From Malaciobacter mytili LMG 24559 (lineage in GTDB: Bacteria > Campylobacterota > Campylobacteria > Campylobacterales > Arcobacteraceae), in contig NZ_CP031219.1 in assembly GCF_003346775.1 (NCBI RefSeq), forward strand, positions 434,001 through 498,000: 64,000 bases of DNA, in the 5' to 3' direction. The position numbers and the translations under genes were made by a program. Below the pieces are notes generated by a model. The model worked only from the letters and a program-made list of their open reading frames with translations. It did not search any database and was not told where the DNA came from. Below, piece by piece: positions 34,060 to 44,007 of this stretch; within the stretch, counting starts at the first letter, position 1, and the number at the start of each line of letters is the position of its first letter.

Positions 34060-34569
34060 TTGAATAAGAGTAATATTATACTTATAGGTTTTATGGGAGT
34101 AGGAAAAGGAACAGTTGCAAGAGCACTTGTAAAAAACTCTACATTATTCTCAATAGATACTGATGACTTAATTGAAAGTATTGAAAGTAGAAAAATCAAA
34201 AAAATTTTTGAAACAGATGGGGAAGCTTATTTTAGAGCACTTGAAAAAAGATGTGCTTTATGGCTAGAAAATAGTGTAAATAATACAATCATCTCAACAG
34301 GTGGTGGATTTTATAAGCAAGAAAATCTACAAAAAATTGGAAAAGTAATCTACTTAAAATCTAGTTTTGAAGGTATCTTAGAAAGAATTAGAAATTCTGA
34401 AAATGCAGAGAAAAAGTTTAAGAAAAGACCTCTTCTAAAAAATCTTGAAGAAGCAAAAAAATTATATGACTTAAGAGCAAGGGAATACGAAGCTGTTGCT
34501 AATGTAGTTATAAATGTTGAAAATAGAGATATTTTAGATATTGTAAATGAGATATTAGAAGTAATTTAG
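34060..34569 (+). CDS. aroK: Shikimate kinase
   Basis: Phosphorylates shikimate in the chorismate pathway. From TTG 34060 the protein is 169 residues; GAGGAA lies seven bases upstream and the family normally starts a few residues before IILIGFMGVGKG. An ATG at 34033 in the same frame would add nine residues but lies next to the predicted transcription start. The P-loop reads GVGKGT, with Gly where shikimate kinases usually have Ser or Thr, though GKGT is normal in adenylate kinases. DTDDLIE, STGGGFY and RPLL motifs are present. Confidence 0.92.
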   Translation: MNKSNIILIGFMGVGKGTVARALVKNSTLFSIDTDDLIESIESRKIKKIFETDGEAYFRALEKRCALWLENSVNNTIISTGGGFYKQENLQKIGKVIYLKSSFEGILERIRNSENAEKKFKKRPLLKNLEEAKKLYDLRAREYEAVANVVINVENRDILDIVNEILEVI

Positions 34570-34578
34570 AGGGAAATT

Positions 34579-35877
34579 ATGAAGATTATTAGTACAAAAC
34601 AGGAAAATTTTAAAGAAGAATTTGAAGCTATTTTAGCAAGAGCTAAAACAGATATTCAAGGTGTTTCAGCCATAGTAACAAATATTATAAATGAAATTGT
34701 TGAAGAAAAAAATAGTGCTTTAAAAAGACATATTGAAAAGTTTGATAAGTGGGAAGTAAAAAGTGATGAAGAACTTTTAATTTCAAAAGATGATATGAAA
34801 AAAGCCTATGATAATATAAATGCTGATTTAAAAAAGGCTTTACATACTGCTTATGATAGAATTAAAGCATATCATGAAAAACAACTTCCAAAATCTTGGT
34901 TGGATTTTGAAAAAAATGGAACTGTTTTAGGACAAAAAGTATCTCCTGTTGATAGAGCTGGTTTATATATTCCAGGAGGAAAAGCTGCATATCCTAGTTC
35001 TTTACTTATGAATGCAATTCCTGCTATTGTTGCAGGTGTTGAAGAGATAGTTGTATGTACGCCAACTCCTAATAATGAGATAAATGAATTACTACTTGCA
35101 GCTTGTCATATTTGTAATATTTCTAAAGCTTTTAAAGTTGGAGGAGCAAGTGCAATTGCAGCAATGGCTTATGGAACACAAACTATTCCCAAAGTTGATG
35201 TAATAACAGGTCCAGGAAATATCTTTGTTGCTACTGCTAAAAAGCTAGTTTTTGGTGAAGTAAATATTGATATGATTGCTGGTCCTTCTGAAATTGGGAT
35301 ATTATCAGATAGTACAGCAAAACCAAAATATTTAGCAATAGATTTACTTTCTCAAGCAGAACATGATGAAATGGCTAGTTCTATTATGATTACAATTGAT
35401 GAAGAAATAGCAAAACAAACTTCTATTGAAGTAGATAATTATTTAAAAGTATTAAGTAGAAGTGAAATTGCTTCAAAATCAATAAATGAAAGAGGTGCAA
35501 TTATTATTGCAACTTCAATGGATGAAGCTTGTTCTTTAATGAATGAAATAGCTCCTGAGCATTTAGAAGTTATGACAGCAAATCCTTTTGAACTTCTTTC
35601 AAAAATTAAACATGCAGGTGCTATTTTCTTAGGTGAAAATACTCCTGAACCTATTGGAGATTATATTGCTGGTCCAAATCATACTCTTCCAACAGGAAGT
35701 ACAGCAAAATTTTATAGTCCTTTAAATGTAGAGAATTTTATGAAAAAATCTTCAATTATAAATTTCTCATCACAAGCAATTGATGAATTAGGAGAAGCTT
35801 GTGCAATTTTAGCTGATACTGAAGGTTTAACAGCACACGCTGAGTCAGTAAGAGTAAGGTTAAGAAAGGATTTTTAA
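34579..35877 (+). CDS. hisD: Histidinol dehydrogenase
   Basis: 432 residues, typical length. Oxidises L-histidinol to histidine in two NAD+ steps. Recognisable segments: VDRAGLYIPGGKAAYPSSLL (about 119-138), GPGNIFVATAKK, IAGPSEIGILSD, SQAEHDEMAS (zinc region), APEHLEVM (catalytic Glu-His) and AGPNHTLPTGSTAKFYSPL. Clean SD (GAGGGAA) before ATG. Lies in the aroK-hemA biosynthetic operon rather than with other his genes. Its stop shares its last base with the next ATG. Confidence 0.97.
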   Translation: MKIISTKQENFKEEFEAILARAKTDIQGVSAIVTNIINEIVEEKNSALKRHIEKFDKWEVKSDEELLISKDDMKKAYDNINADLKKALHTAYDRIKAYHEKQLPKSWLDFEKNGTVLGQKVSPVDRAGLYIPGGKAAYPSSLLMNAIPAIVAGVEEIVVCTPTPNNEINELLLAACHICNISKAFKVGGASAIAAMAYGTQTIPKVDVITGPGNIFVATAKKLVFGEVNIDMIAGPSEIGILSDSTAKPKYLAIDLLSQAEHDEMASSIMITIDEEIAKQTSIEVDNYLKVLSRSEIASKSINERGAIIIATSMDEACSLMNEIAPEHLEVMTANPFELLSKIKHAGAIFLGENTPEPIGDYIAGPNHTLPTGSTAKFYSPLNVENFMKKSSIINFSSQAIDELGEACAILADTEGLTAHAESVRVRLRKDF

Positions 35878-36167
35878 TGGGAAAATTTGAAGCACTTTTT
35901 AATGAAGATGAAAATGATATTTTAATAGGAAGTGCAAAATCAAAATTTCTTGATGTATTAAAAAATGCAAATAGTGAAGTAGTAGCAGAAGAACTTGATA
36001 AAATTATTGAGAAATTTGCTGCAATGGAGCTATTATTAACTCAAAATGATGAGTTTGAAAAAGTTTTACAAGAATATATATTTAAAAATAGTAGTGAAGT
36101 TCACCAAATGAAAAAATCACTTTATATGGAATTTACTGGTGAAATTATCTCAAGACTAGATTCATAA
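35877..36167 (+). CDS. Small conserved protein, DUF2018-like
   Basis: 96 residues, acidic, helical, no signal peptide. The opening GKFEALFNEDENDILIGSAK and its position before a polyprenyl synthase and hemA match a small Campylobacterota-specific family I recall as DUF2018 of unknown function. The ATG overlaps the hisD stop by one base, so it is translated in step with hisD. Confidence 0.8.
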   Translation: MGKFEALFNEDENDILIGSAKSKFLDVLKNANSEVVAEELDKIIEKFAAMELLLTQNDEFEKVLQEYIFKNSSEVHQMKKSLYMEFTGEIISRLDS

Positions 36168-36177
36168 GGTTTTAAAA

Positions 36178-37074
36178 TTGGTAGAGTTAGAAAAAGTAAA
36201 AGAGCAAATAAAAAAATTTGTTGAAGAGTGTAATGATAAAAAATCTTTAGAGTTATTAGATAAGCTAGCAACAGGAAAGATGCTAAGAAGTAAATTAATA
36301 CTTAAAATAGCTGGAGTAAATGAGACTTCAATTAGATTATGTGCAATTGTAGAGATGATTCATGCAGCCTCACTTTTACATGATGATGTAATAGATGAAG
36401 CAGATACTAGAAGAGGTAAACCCTCTGTAAATGCCCTTTATGATAATAAAACTTCAATTATGTTTGGAGATGTTTTATATTCAAAAGCTTTTACAGAATT
36501 AACTAATATGCCTCAAGAAGTGGCTTATACAATTTCAAATGCAGTTACACTTTTAAGTATTGGTGAAATGTTAGATGTGGATTTAACAAAAGAGTTTAAT
36601 ACTTCATATGATAAATACTTAGATATGATTTATAAAAAAACTGCTTCATTAATTGAAGCTAGTGCAAAAGCTGCTGCTATTTTAGCTAATAAAGATAAAG
36701 ACAAATTTGCTTTATATGGTAAAAATCTAGGTTTAGCATTTCAAATGATAGATGATATTTTAGATATTACACAAGATAGTCAAACTTTAGGAAAGCCTGC
36801 CTTATTGGATTTTATTGAAGGTAAAGTAACAATTCCATATTTATTACTATTTGATAGAACTTTACAAAAAGATAAATTAAAATCCCTATATAAAAAAGAG
36901 TTATCACAAGAAGAGAGTTTTTGGATTAAAAATGAAATGAAAGCTACAAAAGCTTTAGAAGATAGTATAAATCAAGCAAAAACTTTAGGTATAGAAGCAA
37001 TTAATGCTGTAAAAAATGAAAATGATGACTCTTTAGTTCAAATAATGAAAGCAATGATAGAAAGAGAGTTTTAA
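36178..37074 (+). CDS. Polyprenyl diphosphate synthase
   Basis: 298 residues from a TTG start (AAGG 10 bases upstream; no suitable ATG). Condenses isopentenyl diphosphate with allylic diphosphates. Both Asp-rich motifs are present: LLHDDVIDEADTRRG (first DDxxD, about 67-81) and MIDDILDITQD (second, about 190-200). Probably supplies the quinone side chain (octaprenyl-type) rather than farnesyl diphosphate, but chain length cannot be fixed by eye. Confidence 0.9.
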   Translation: MVELEKVKEQIKKFVEECNDKKSLELLDKLATGKMLRSKLILKIAGVNETSIRLCAIVEMIHAASLLHDDVIDEADTRRGKPSVNALYDNKTSIMFGDVLYSKAFTELTNMPQEVAYTISNAVTLLSIGEMLDVDLTKEFNTSYDKYLDMIYKKTASLIEASAKAAAILANKDKDKFALYGKNLGLAFQMIDDILDITQDSQTLGKPALLDFIEGKVTIPYLLLFDRTLQKDKLKSLYKKELSQEESFWIKNEMKATKALEDSINQAKTLGIEAINAVKNENDDSLVQIMKAMIEREF

Positions 37075-37075
37075 T

Positions 37076-38386
37076 ATGAGTTATTTAGTAATTAGCTTTT
37101 CTCATAAAAATACAGATATTCAAACAAGAGAAAAGTTAGCTTTCCCCGATGAAGAAAATAAAGATAGATTTTTAAGACAGATATTAGAAGAAAAAGTAAT
37201 AAGAGAAGCAATTTTACTTTCAACATGTAATAGAGTTGAAATAATAATTTCCACATCAAGTGTAGCTTATGCAACCGCTTTTATTATTGAAAAATTATCA
37301 AAATATTCTGGTATTTCATATGATGATTTATATGATAGAGCTGATATTTATGATAATGAAGGAGCAATTCACCATTTATTTTCTGTTGCTTCTGCACTTG
37401 ACTCTTTAGTAATAGGTGAGACACAAATTGTAGGGCAATTAAAAGATGCCTTTAGATTTTCATTAAATAAAAATTACTGTCAGCAAAACTTGCCAAGGGC
37501 TTTACATTATGCTTTTAAATGTGCAGCAGCAGTTAGAACAGCTACAAGTTTAGGAACAGGTTCTGTATCAGTTGCAAGTACAGCTGTAATTAAAGCAAAA
37601 GAAGTTATTGGGGATACAAATGAGGTTAAAGCTTTAGTAATTGGAGCAGGAGAGATGAGTGAGCTTACTGTTAAGCATCTTATCTCAAGAGGTTTTAAAG
37701 TTACTATAATAAGTAGAGATATTAAAAAAGCTACAATTTTAGCAGAAAGTTTTGAAGAACATGTGGAAGTTGAAGAGTATAGTAAATTAACACAGTTATT
37801 AAATCAAATACCAGTTATGATAACTGCTACATCAGCACCTTACCCCATTATTACAGAGAATATGGTTTATGAGTGTGATTTTAATAGATATTGGTTTGAT
37901 ATAGCTGTTCCAAGAGATATTGCAGATAATATAAAATCACCAAATCTTACAATATTTTCTGTGGATGACCTTCAGTATATTGTTGATTCAAATATGCAAC
38001 TAAAAGCAAAACAAGCAAAAGTTGCTTTTAGCATTGTGGGAAAAATGTCTGTTGAATTTTTTGAGTGGCTAAAAACTTTAGAAGTAGAACCTGTTATTAA
38101 ACATCTATATTTAAGAGGTGATGAAATAATTGAGAAAAAAGTTAAAAATGCTATAAAAAAAGGTTTTATTTCTTGTGAACACGAAGCAAATATAAAAAAA
38201 CTTTGTCAAACAGTATTAACAGAATATTTACATCATCCTTCAAAAAAAATGAAGCATATTTCGAAAAATATGGAGTGTGATATTGTTTTAGGAGCTGTTC
38301 AATCAATGTTTGATTTAAAAACAGATTCAAATATGTTAAATAAATATAAGTGCGAGCATGCATTACAAATAAATGAAAGAGGATAA
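37076..38386 (+). CDS. hemA: Glutamyl-tRNA reductase
   Basis: 436 residues. First committed step of tetrapyrrole synthesis by the C5 pathway: reduces glutamyl-tRNA to glutamate-1-semialdehyde. The catalytic Cys is in LLSTCNRVEI (about 47-56); the NADPH-binding region is LVIGAGEMSELTVKHL (about 186-201). It also contains ASALDSLVIGETQIVGQLKD. Relevant to this window because haem c, haem d1 and siroheme all draw on this pathway. Confidence 0.97.
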   Translation: MSYLVISFSHKNTDIQTREKLAFPDEENKDRFLRQILEEKVIREAILLSTCNRVEIIISTSSVAYATAFIIEKLSKYSGISYDDLYDRADIYDNEGAIHHLFSVASALDSLVIGETQIVGQLKDAFRFSLNKNYCQQNLPRALHYAFKCAAAVRTATSLGTGSVSVASTAVIKAKEVIGDTNEVKALVIGAGEMSELTVKHLISRGFKVTIISRDIKKATILAESFEEHVEVEEYSKLTQLLNQIPVMITATSAPYPIITENMVYECDFNRYWFDIAVPRDIADNIKSPNLTIFSVDDLQYIVDSNMQLKAKQAKVAFSIVGKMSVEFFEWLKTLEVEPVIKHLYLRGDEIIEKKVKNAIKKGFISCEHEANIKKLCQTVLTEYLHHPSKKMKHISKNMECDIVLGAVQSMFDLKTDSNMLNKYKCEHALQINERG

Positions 38387-38393
38387 GATTTAA

Positions 38394-40097
38394 ATGAAAT
38401 TTTCTAGAATGTTTATACCAACTACTAAAGAAGCACCAAAAGATGCAACTTTACCATCTCACCAATATTTAGTAAGAGGTGGATTTATAAATCAAGTAGG
38501 AGCTGGTATTTATAACTTTATGCCTTTAGGAAAAATAGTTTTAGATAAAATTAGAGCTATTGTAAAAGAAGAGATGGATAATGCAGGAGCAAATGAAGTT
38601 CTTATGAGTTTTGTAACGCCCCTTGAACTTTGGGAAGAATCAGGTAGAGCAAATGTTATGGGACATGAGCTTTTAAAGTTTAAAGATAGAAAAAATGCTG
38701 GATATGTTTTATCTCCAACAAATGAAGAATCAGTTGTTGATATTGTGAAAAATAGAGTAACTTCATATAAGGATTTACCTTTAAATTTATACCATATAAA
38801 TACTAAGTTTAGAGATGAAGCAAGACCTAGATTTGGTCTTATGAGAGGAAGAGAGTTTTTAATGAAAGATGCTTACTCTTTCCATGCTACACAAGAAGAT
38901 TTAGTAAGAGAATTTAACCTTATGGAAGAGACTTATAAAAAAGTTTATTCAAGACTAGGTTTAGAGTTTAGAGTAGTTGAAGCTGATAGTGGTGCTATTG
39001 GTGGAAGTGGTTCTAAAGAGTTTATGATTTTAGCAAACTCAGGTGAAGATACAATTGTAGTATGTGACTCTTGTGATTATGGAGCTAATATTGAAGCTGC
39101 AAAAAGAAAAGAGCTAAAAAAAGAAAAACTTGAAACTAAACAAATAGAAAAAGTACATACTCCAAATTTAAAATCTATTGAAGAAGTAACTAACTTTTTA
39201 CAAATTGACCCATACTATTCAATAAAAGCTGTGATTAAAAAAGCAATTTTTAAGAATAGTGTTGAAACTGTAGTATTTTTTGTAAGAGGAGTTGATGAAC
39301 TTGAAGAGACAAAAGCTTGTAACGCAGTTGATGCTATTGATTTAGAAGATGCAACACCAGAAGATTTAGAAAAAGCAAATTTAATTGCAGGTTTTTGTGG
39401 AATAATTGATTTTCCAAAAAATATTAAAGTTGTTTTTGATAAAGAATTAATTGGAGAAAATAATATTGTTTGTGGGGCAAATGAAGAAGATTATCACTTA
39501 ACAGGTGTAGATTTAACTGCTTTAGATTTAGAATATAAAGATTTAGTTGTGGTTAAAGAAGGTGATACTTGTGCTTGTTGTGGTGGAAAATTAACTTATA
39601 CAAAAGGAATTGAAGCTGGACATATTTTCCAATTAGGAACAAAATACTCAAGTGCTATGAATGCAACATTTTTAGATTCAAATGGAAAAGCTCAGCCTTT
39701 TATTATGGGATGTTATGGAATAGGAGTTTCTAGATTAGTAGCTGCTGTTATTGAGCAAAACCATGATGAAAAAGGTTGTATTTGGACAAAATCTACTGCC
39801 CCATTTATGGTAGATATTATTGTCTCTAATTCTAAAAAAGAAGAAGAAGCACAAGCTGGTGAAAAAATTTATAATGAATTAAAAGCAAATGGAGTAGAAG
39901 TTTTATTAGATGATAGAATAAATGCAAGATTTGGTTTTAAAATGGGAGATTTCGAGCTTATTGGTTTTCCATATGCTGTTGTAATAGGTAAAAAATTACA
40001 AGAAGGGTTAGTGGAAATTATTGATAGAAAAACTTTAGAAAAAGTAGATGTTGCTTTAGAAGAAGTAACTTCTAAACTTCTAGAATTTATAAAGTAA
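38394..40097 (+). CDS. proS: Prolyl-tRNA synthetase
   Basis: 567 residues, the bacterial-type ProRS with an insertion (editing) domain between class II motifs 2 and 3 (about 225-400). Motif 2 is [20 protein letters not shown] (about 140-159) and motif 3 is [14 protein letters not shown] (about 441-454). TNEES is present. A CX2C pair (VCDSCDYG) and CACCGG look like a zinc site in the insertion. The gene order polyprenyl synthase-hemA-proS is as in Campylobacter. Confidence 0.97.
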   Translation: MKFSRMFIPTTKEAPKDATLPSHQYLVRGGFINQVGAGIYNFMPLGKIVLDKIRAIVKEEMDNAGANEVLMSFVTPLELWEESGRANVMGHELLKFKDRKNAGYVLSPTNEESVVDIVKNRVTSYKDLPLNLYHINTKFRDEARPRFGLMRGREFLMKDAYSFHATQEDLVREFNLMEETYKKVYSRLGLEFRVVEADSGAIGGSGSKEFMILANSGEDTIVVCDSCDYGANIEAAKRKELKKEKLETKQIEKVHTPNLKSIEEVTNFLQIDPYYSIKAVIKKAIFKNSVETVVFFVRGVDELEETKACNAVDAIDLEDATPEDLEKANLIAGFCGIIDFPKNIKVVFDKELIGENNIVCGANEEDYHLTGVDLTALDLEYKDLVVVKEGDTCACCGGKLTYTKGIEAGHIFQLGTKYSSAMNATFLDSNGKAQPFIMGCYGIGVSRLVAAVIEQNHDEKGCIWTKSTAPFMVDIIVSNSKKEEEAQAGEKIYNELKANGVEVLLDDRINARFGFKMGDFELIGFPYAVVIGKKLQEGLVEIIDRKTLEKVDVALEEVTSKLLEFIK

Positions 40098-40106
40098 GGT
40101 GAAAAA

Positions 40107-40922
40107 ATGCAAGAGAGTGTTCAAACTGTTTCAGATTTAATTGGTATGTATGCTTTAAATATAGCATTATCAATTGTTATTTTTGTAGTTGGAAAATGGA
40201 TTGTTGGAAAATTAACTGATGTTAGTGTAAGACTTTTAGAAAAAAGTAAAAAAGTTGATGATACATTAATTAAATTTCTAAGAAATATTATTTATTATAC
40301 TTTATTGGTTATTGTTGTTTTAACAGCATTAAAACAATTAGGTATTGATACAACTTCATTTTTTGCAATTTTAGGTGCAGCAGGTCTTGCTATTGGTTTA
40401 GCTTTAAAAGATTCACTTGGTAACTTTGCTTCAGGAGTTATGATAGTTGTTTTTAGACCATTTAAAGTGGGTGATTTTATAACTGCTGCTGGTTCTAGTG
40501 GAACTGTTGAAGAGATTTCTATTTTTAATACTATTTTAAAAACAGGAGATAATCAAAAACTAATAATTCCAAATGGTTCTATTACAAGTGGAACAATAAT
40601 AAATGTTAATGCAAATGATACTAGAAGAGTAGATTTAGTTGTTGGTATTGGTTATGATGATGATATTAAAAAAGCAAAAGAGATTTTAGAAACTATTTTA
40701 AAATCACATGATAAAGTTTTATTAGATAAAGGAATAACTGTTGCAGTTTCAGAACTTGCAAACTCTTCTGTTAATTTTGTAGTTAGAGCTTGGGTTAATA
40801 CTCCTGATTATTGGGCAGTTAAATTTGATTTAACTGAAGCTGTTAAAACTACTTTTGATAAAGAAGGTATTTCTATTCCTTATCCTCAAACAGATGTACA
40901 TGTTTACAAACATAAAGTTTAA
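40107..40922 (+). CDS. Small-conductance mechanosensitive channel (MscS family)
   Basis: 271 residues with three membrane helices (about 13-32, 57-78, 87-108) and the pore-lining Gly/Ala helix FAILGAAGLAIGLALKDSLG (about 86-105), then the FRPFKVGDFI linker and NGSI beta-domain typical of MscS. Releases solutes on hypo-osmotic shock. Its 3' end overlaps the cca start in another frame. Confidence 0.93.
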   Translation: MQESVQTVSDLIGMYALNIALSIVIFVVGKWIVGKLTDVSVRLLEKSKKVDDTLIKFLRNIIYYTLLVIVVLTALKQLGIDTTSFFAILGAAGLAIGLALKDSLGNFASGVMIVVFRPFKVGDFITAAGSSGTVEEISIFNTILKTGDNQKLIIPNGSITSGTIINVNANDTRRVDLVVGIGYDDDIKKAKEILETILKSHDKVLLDKGITVAVSELANSSVNFVVRAWVNTPDYWAVKFDLTEAVKTTFDKEGISIPYPQTDVHVYKHKV

Positions 40923-42300
40923 TCTACCTAAAATCTTAGAAAAAATCTTATACAACTTACAAGAAATTGGTGTAAAACCAATTCTTGTTGGTGGTTGTGT
41001 TAGAGATACTCTTTTAAATATTCCTTGTAAAGACTATGATATTGAACTTTTTAATATTGATGAACTTCAAATTGTTGAAAAAGTTTTGCAAAAGTATGGA
41101 AATGTAAAGCTTGTAGGTAAATCTTTTGGAGTTTTAACTTTAAAAGTACAAGAGTATGATTTTGATTTTGCCCTTGCAAGAGTTGAAAAAAAAGTTGGAA
41201 GTGGTCATAGGGGCTTTGAAGTTATAAACAATAAAAATTTAAATTTTCAAGAAGCTAGTTTAAGAAGAGATTTTACTATTAATTCTATTGGGTATGATTT
41301 TTTTGCTAAAGAGTTTTTAGACCCTAATAATGGTTTAGAAGATTTAAACAAGAAAAGATTAAAACATATAAAAGATGAAACTTTTGTAGAAGATCCTTTA
41401 AGAGTATATAGGGCAATTCAACTTTGTGCAAGATTTAATTTACAACTTGATAAAAAGACTTTTTTATTATGTAAAAAAATAGTTGAAAATAATGAACTTG
41501 AAGAATTACCAAAAGAGAGAATTTATGAAGAGTTTAAAAAACTTTTATTAAAATCTTCTAAGCCTTCAATTGGTTTTGAGTTATTAAAACAGCTAGGAAT
41601 TTTAAAATATTTTAAAGAACTTGAAGCTTTAGTTGGCTGTGTACAAGATAAAGTATATCATCCTGAAGGAGATGTTTGGGTTCATACTTTAATGGCTTTA
41701 GATGAATTAGCAAAAATTTTAAAAACAGAAAAAATAGAAGATGAATATAGAAAATTATATTTATTTTATGCTACTTTATGCCATGACTTAGGTAAACCTT
41801 ATTGCACAGAAATTTTAGAAAATAAGGTAACTTCTCATAAACATGAAACCTTAGGTGTTGAACCAACTATTTCTTTTTTATCAAAATTAACAAATGAAAA
41901 AAAACTAATAGAAAAAGTAATACCAATAGTTAAAAATCATTTAACACCTTTTCAACTATATCTTGCAAACTCTTCATTAAAAGCTGTAAAAAGATTATCT
42001 TTAAAAGTAAATATACAAGATTTATGTTTAGTTTGTTTAGCTGATTGTTTAGGTAGAGATATTAAAGATAAAGAAAAATGCCCAAAAGCAACCTCTTGGC
42101 TTTTAGAGCAAGCTACTTTACTAAATATTCAAAATAATGCTTTAAAACCACATATTCTTGGAAGAGATTTAATAACTTTAGGATTAAAACCCTCAAAAGA
42201 GTTTAAACAAATACTTGATTATGCTTTAGATTTACAAATAGATGAAAATTTAACTAAAGAAGAGATATTATACTTTATAAAAGAAAGATATTGTAACTAA
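40894..42300 (+). CDS. cca: CCA tRNA nucleotidyltransferase with HD domain
   Basis: Adds or repairs the 3' CCA of tRNAs. Head motifs ILVGGCVRDTLL and CKDYDIELF (catalytic acidic pair), then LRRDFTINSIGYD and EDPLRVYRAIQLCARF, followed by an HD phosphohydrolase domain (CHDLGKPYCT, HKHETLG). 468 residues from ATG 40894; ATG 40900 is an alternative and the ATG at 40855 is probably too early. All overlap the mscS 3' end, and none has a strong SD, so start choice is uncertain. Confidence 0.93.
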   Translation: MYMFTNIKFNLPKILEKILYNLQEIGVKPILVGGCVRDTLLNIPCKDYDIELFNIDELQIVEKVLQKYGNVKLVGKSFGVLTLKVQEYDFDFALARVEKKVGSGHRGFEVINNKNLNFQEASLRRDFTINSIGYDFFAKEFLDPNNGLEDLNKKRLKHIKDETFVEDPLRVYRAIQLCARFNLQLDKKTFLLCKKIVENNELEELPKERIYEEFKKLLLKSSKPSIGFELLKQLGILKYFKELEALVGCVQDKVYHPEGDVWVHTLMALDELAKILKTEKIEDEYRKLYLFYATLCHDLGKPYCTEILENKVTSHKHETLGVEPTISFLSKLTNEKKLIEKVIPIVKNHLTPFQLYLANSSLKAVKRLSLKVNIQDLCLVCLADCLGRDIKDKEKCPKATSWLLEQATLLNIQNNALKPHILGRDLITLGLKPSKEFKQILDYALDLQIDENLTKEEILYFIKERYCN

Positions 42301-42329
42301 CTTTATTTATAAATAAAAAAAGTTAGTTA
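42294..42329. terminator. Bidirectional terminator between cca and lnt
   Basis: TAACTAACTTT / AAAGTTAGTTA stem with an AT-only loop of 14 bases that can extend pairing. The left arm includes the cca stop and the right arm the lnt stop. Confidence 0.6.
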
Positions 42330-43631
42330 AGGTTTAATTATATAATTTTCACTTCCATTTGCCACATGATAGATAATAACATTATATTTTTTAGCATAAT
42401 ATTTCATTAGAAGTTTTTGTAAAATTGGCTCAATTGATGGGGTAAACCAAGCATTATTTGATATTGCTATCATATATTTTGTATCATTTATATTTTCAAA
42501 GATTTTATTTGTTGTTGCTTCATAACAAATTGCACTCCTAAATTTATAACCATTTATATTAAAATCAGTTGGAGTTACAGCTTTTATATAATCTTGTGCT
42601 CCATTATAAAACCATTTATTTATTAAATCTGTTAAGAAACTTGAAAGTGGTATTTCTTCTCCAAAAGGAACTAAAACTACTTTATTTGCAATAACTACTT
42701 TTTCTTTTGAAAAGAAAAATGAAGAGTTATAAAATCCTTTTTCATCACTTGACATAGCACCTATTACTATATCAATTTTTTGAGATTTTTCTTTTAAATA
42801 TTGCATTAAAAATTCATCTTTATTTAATAATAAAGGAAGAGTAGTCTCTGGTAAGATAACTAAATCATAATTTAAATCAATTGCTTTATCTATTTCATTT
42901 ATATTTTTATTTACTATTAAATGTTGATTTTGTTTTAGCCATTTTTGGTCTTGCTTGATATTTATTTTAGACATATATATTTTTAAATTTGGCTCTTTTA
43001 TTTTTAAATTAGGGTTATAATCAAAGGCAAAAAGTAAAGGAATAATAGCTAAAAATTTATATTTTAATTTTTCTGTTAATAAAAAAACTGCTAATAAAAT
43101 TAAAATAAATGCAATTTTAGAAGTTTGTAAATATGAATCAATAAAAAGTAATTCTAATTTAAACCAATTAAAATTAAAAGGTTCTATAAAACTTAATGCA
43201 AAAATAGCACAAATTCTTAAAAATTTTTTATTTATTACTAAATTAAAAATTATTGGTGAAAAATATGAACTTACAAGACAATATAGAGGTCTAAATGTTC
43301 TAATTACAAAATCTGTAAAGTAAAATAAAAATGCAATTATAAATCCAAAACCAAGGATTACAAAGGGTATTAAATAAGCTACTTCATAATAAAAAAAACT
43401 ATTTGCTATCCAATAAAACCAAAAAATTCCTGTAAAAAATCCTGCATAAATTAAAGAATTTTTAGGAATTGTAATTAAAAAGTATAAACCAAGAAGACCT
43501 AAAAAGGTGTTTAATATTTTAAAATTAAAGTTTAAATACTCTAAGTAAATAAAAGCACTTAGCAATATAGCTGTTATCAAGCCTTTTATTATAATAGTTT
43601 TGTTAAAATATTCAGGTTTTACTAAAAACAT
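42327..43631 (-). CDS. lnt: Apolipoprotein N-acyltransferase
   Basis: 434 residues. Adds the third acyl chain to lipoproteins in the inner membrane. About 8 hydrophobic segments occupy the first 220 residues, followed by a nitrilase-like domain with the Glu in VILPETTLPLL and the catalytic Cys in RSAICYEATTNK. Slightly shorter than E. coli Lnt, as usual in the phylum. Its start is only 25 bases from the divergent yajC ATG, so the yajC promoter must lie inside lnt. Confidence 0.92.
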   Translation of the reverse strand: MFLVKPEYFNKTIIIKGLITAILLSAFIYLEYLNFNFKILNTFLGLLGLYFLITIPKNSLIYAGFFTGIFWFYWIANSFFYYEVAYLIPFVILGFGFIIAFLFYFTDFVIRTFRPLYCLVSSYFSPIIFNLVINKKFLRICAIFALSFIEPFNFNWFKLELLFIDSYLQTSKIAFILILLAVFLLTEKLKYKFLAIIPLLFAFDYNPNLKIKEPNLKIYMSKINIKQDQKWLKQNQHLIVNKNINEIDKAIDLNYDLVILPETTLPLLLNKDEFLMQYLKEKSQKIDIVIGAMSSDEKGFYNSSFFFSKEKVVIANKVVLVPFGEEIPLSSFLTDLINKWFYNGAQDYIKAVTPTDFNINGYKFRSAICYEATTNKIFENINDTKYMIAISNNAWFTPSIEPILQKLLMKYYAKKYNVIIYHVANGSENYIIKP

Positions 43632-43656
43632 AGAAAATACTTTAAAAGGAAGTTTA

Positions 43657-43929
43657 ATGCAAGGTCAAAGTGCTGATTTAATAAGCTCATTATTACCTCT
43701 AGTTGCGTTATTTGCAATTTTTTATTTTTTAATTATCAGACCACAACAAAAACAAGCTAAAGCTCATAAGGCTATGATTGCTGAATTAAAAAAGGGTGAT
43801 AAGATTGTAACAAATGGTGGCTTAATGGTTGAAATTATTAAAGTTGAAGAGACTTTTTTAATTGTTAAAAATCATGATAATACTGAAATGAAATTAATGA
43901 AAGAGTTTGTTGCAAAACTTTTAGACTAA
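43657..43929 (+). CDS. yajC: Preprotein translocase subunit YajC
   Basis: 90 residues from ATG 43657, chosen because AAAGGAAG lies about eight bases upstream; the frame is open to an ATG at 43600 but that part overlaps lnt. One membrane helix followed by FLIIRPQQKQAKAHKAMI, the YajC hallmark. Accessory to SecDF, whose genes follow after a hairpin. Confidence 0.95.
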   Translation: MQGQSADLISSLLPLVALFAIFYFLIIRPQQKQAKAHKAMIAELKKGDKIVTNGGLMVEIIKVEETFLIVKNHDNTEMKLMKEFVAKLLD

Positions 43930-43941
43930 TTTAACTTATAT

Positions 43942-43979
43942 TTTAAAACATACAATTTTTGTATGTTTTAAATTTTTTT
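43942..43979 (+). terminator. Hairpin with T run between yajC and secD
   Basis: Perfect 14-base stem TTTAAAACATACAA / TTGTATGTTTTAAA, 3-base loop, followed by seven T. It looks like an intrinsic terminator inside what is otherwise an operon, so it may lower secDF expression relative to yajC. Confidence 0.75.
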
Positions 43980-44007
43980 CTATGTACTAACAAGCTAAGG
44001 AAAAAGA

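Noticed and set aside
40855-40893. Earliest ATG for cca at 40855
   Set aside because: Adds 13 residues lying wholly inside mscS with no SD; later ATGs fit the family start better.
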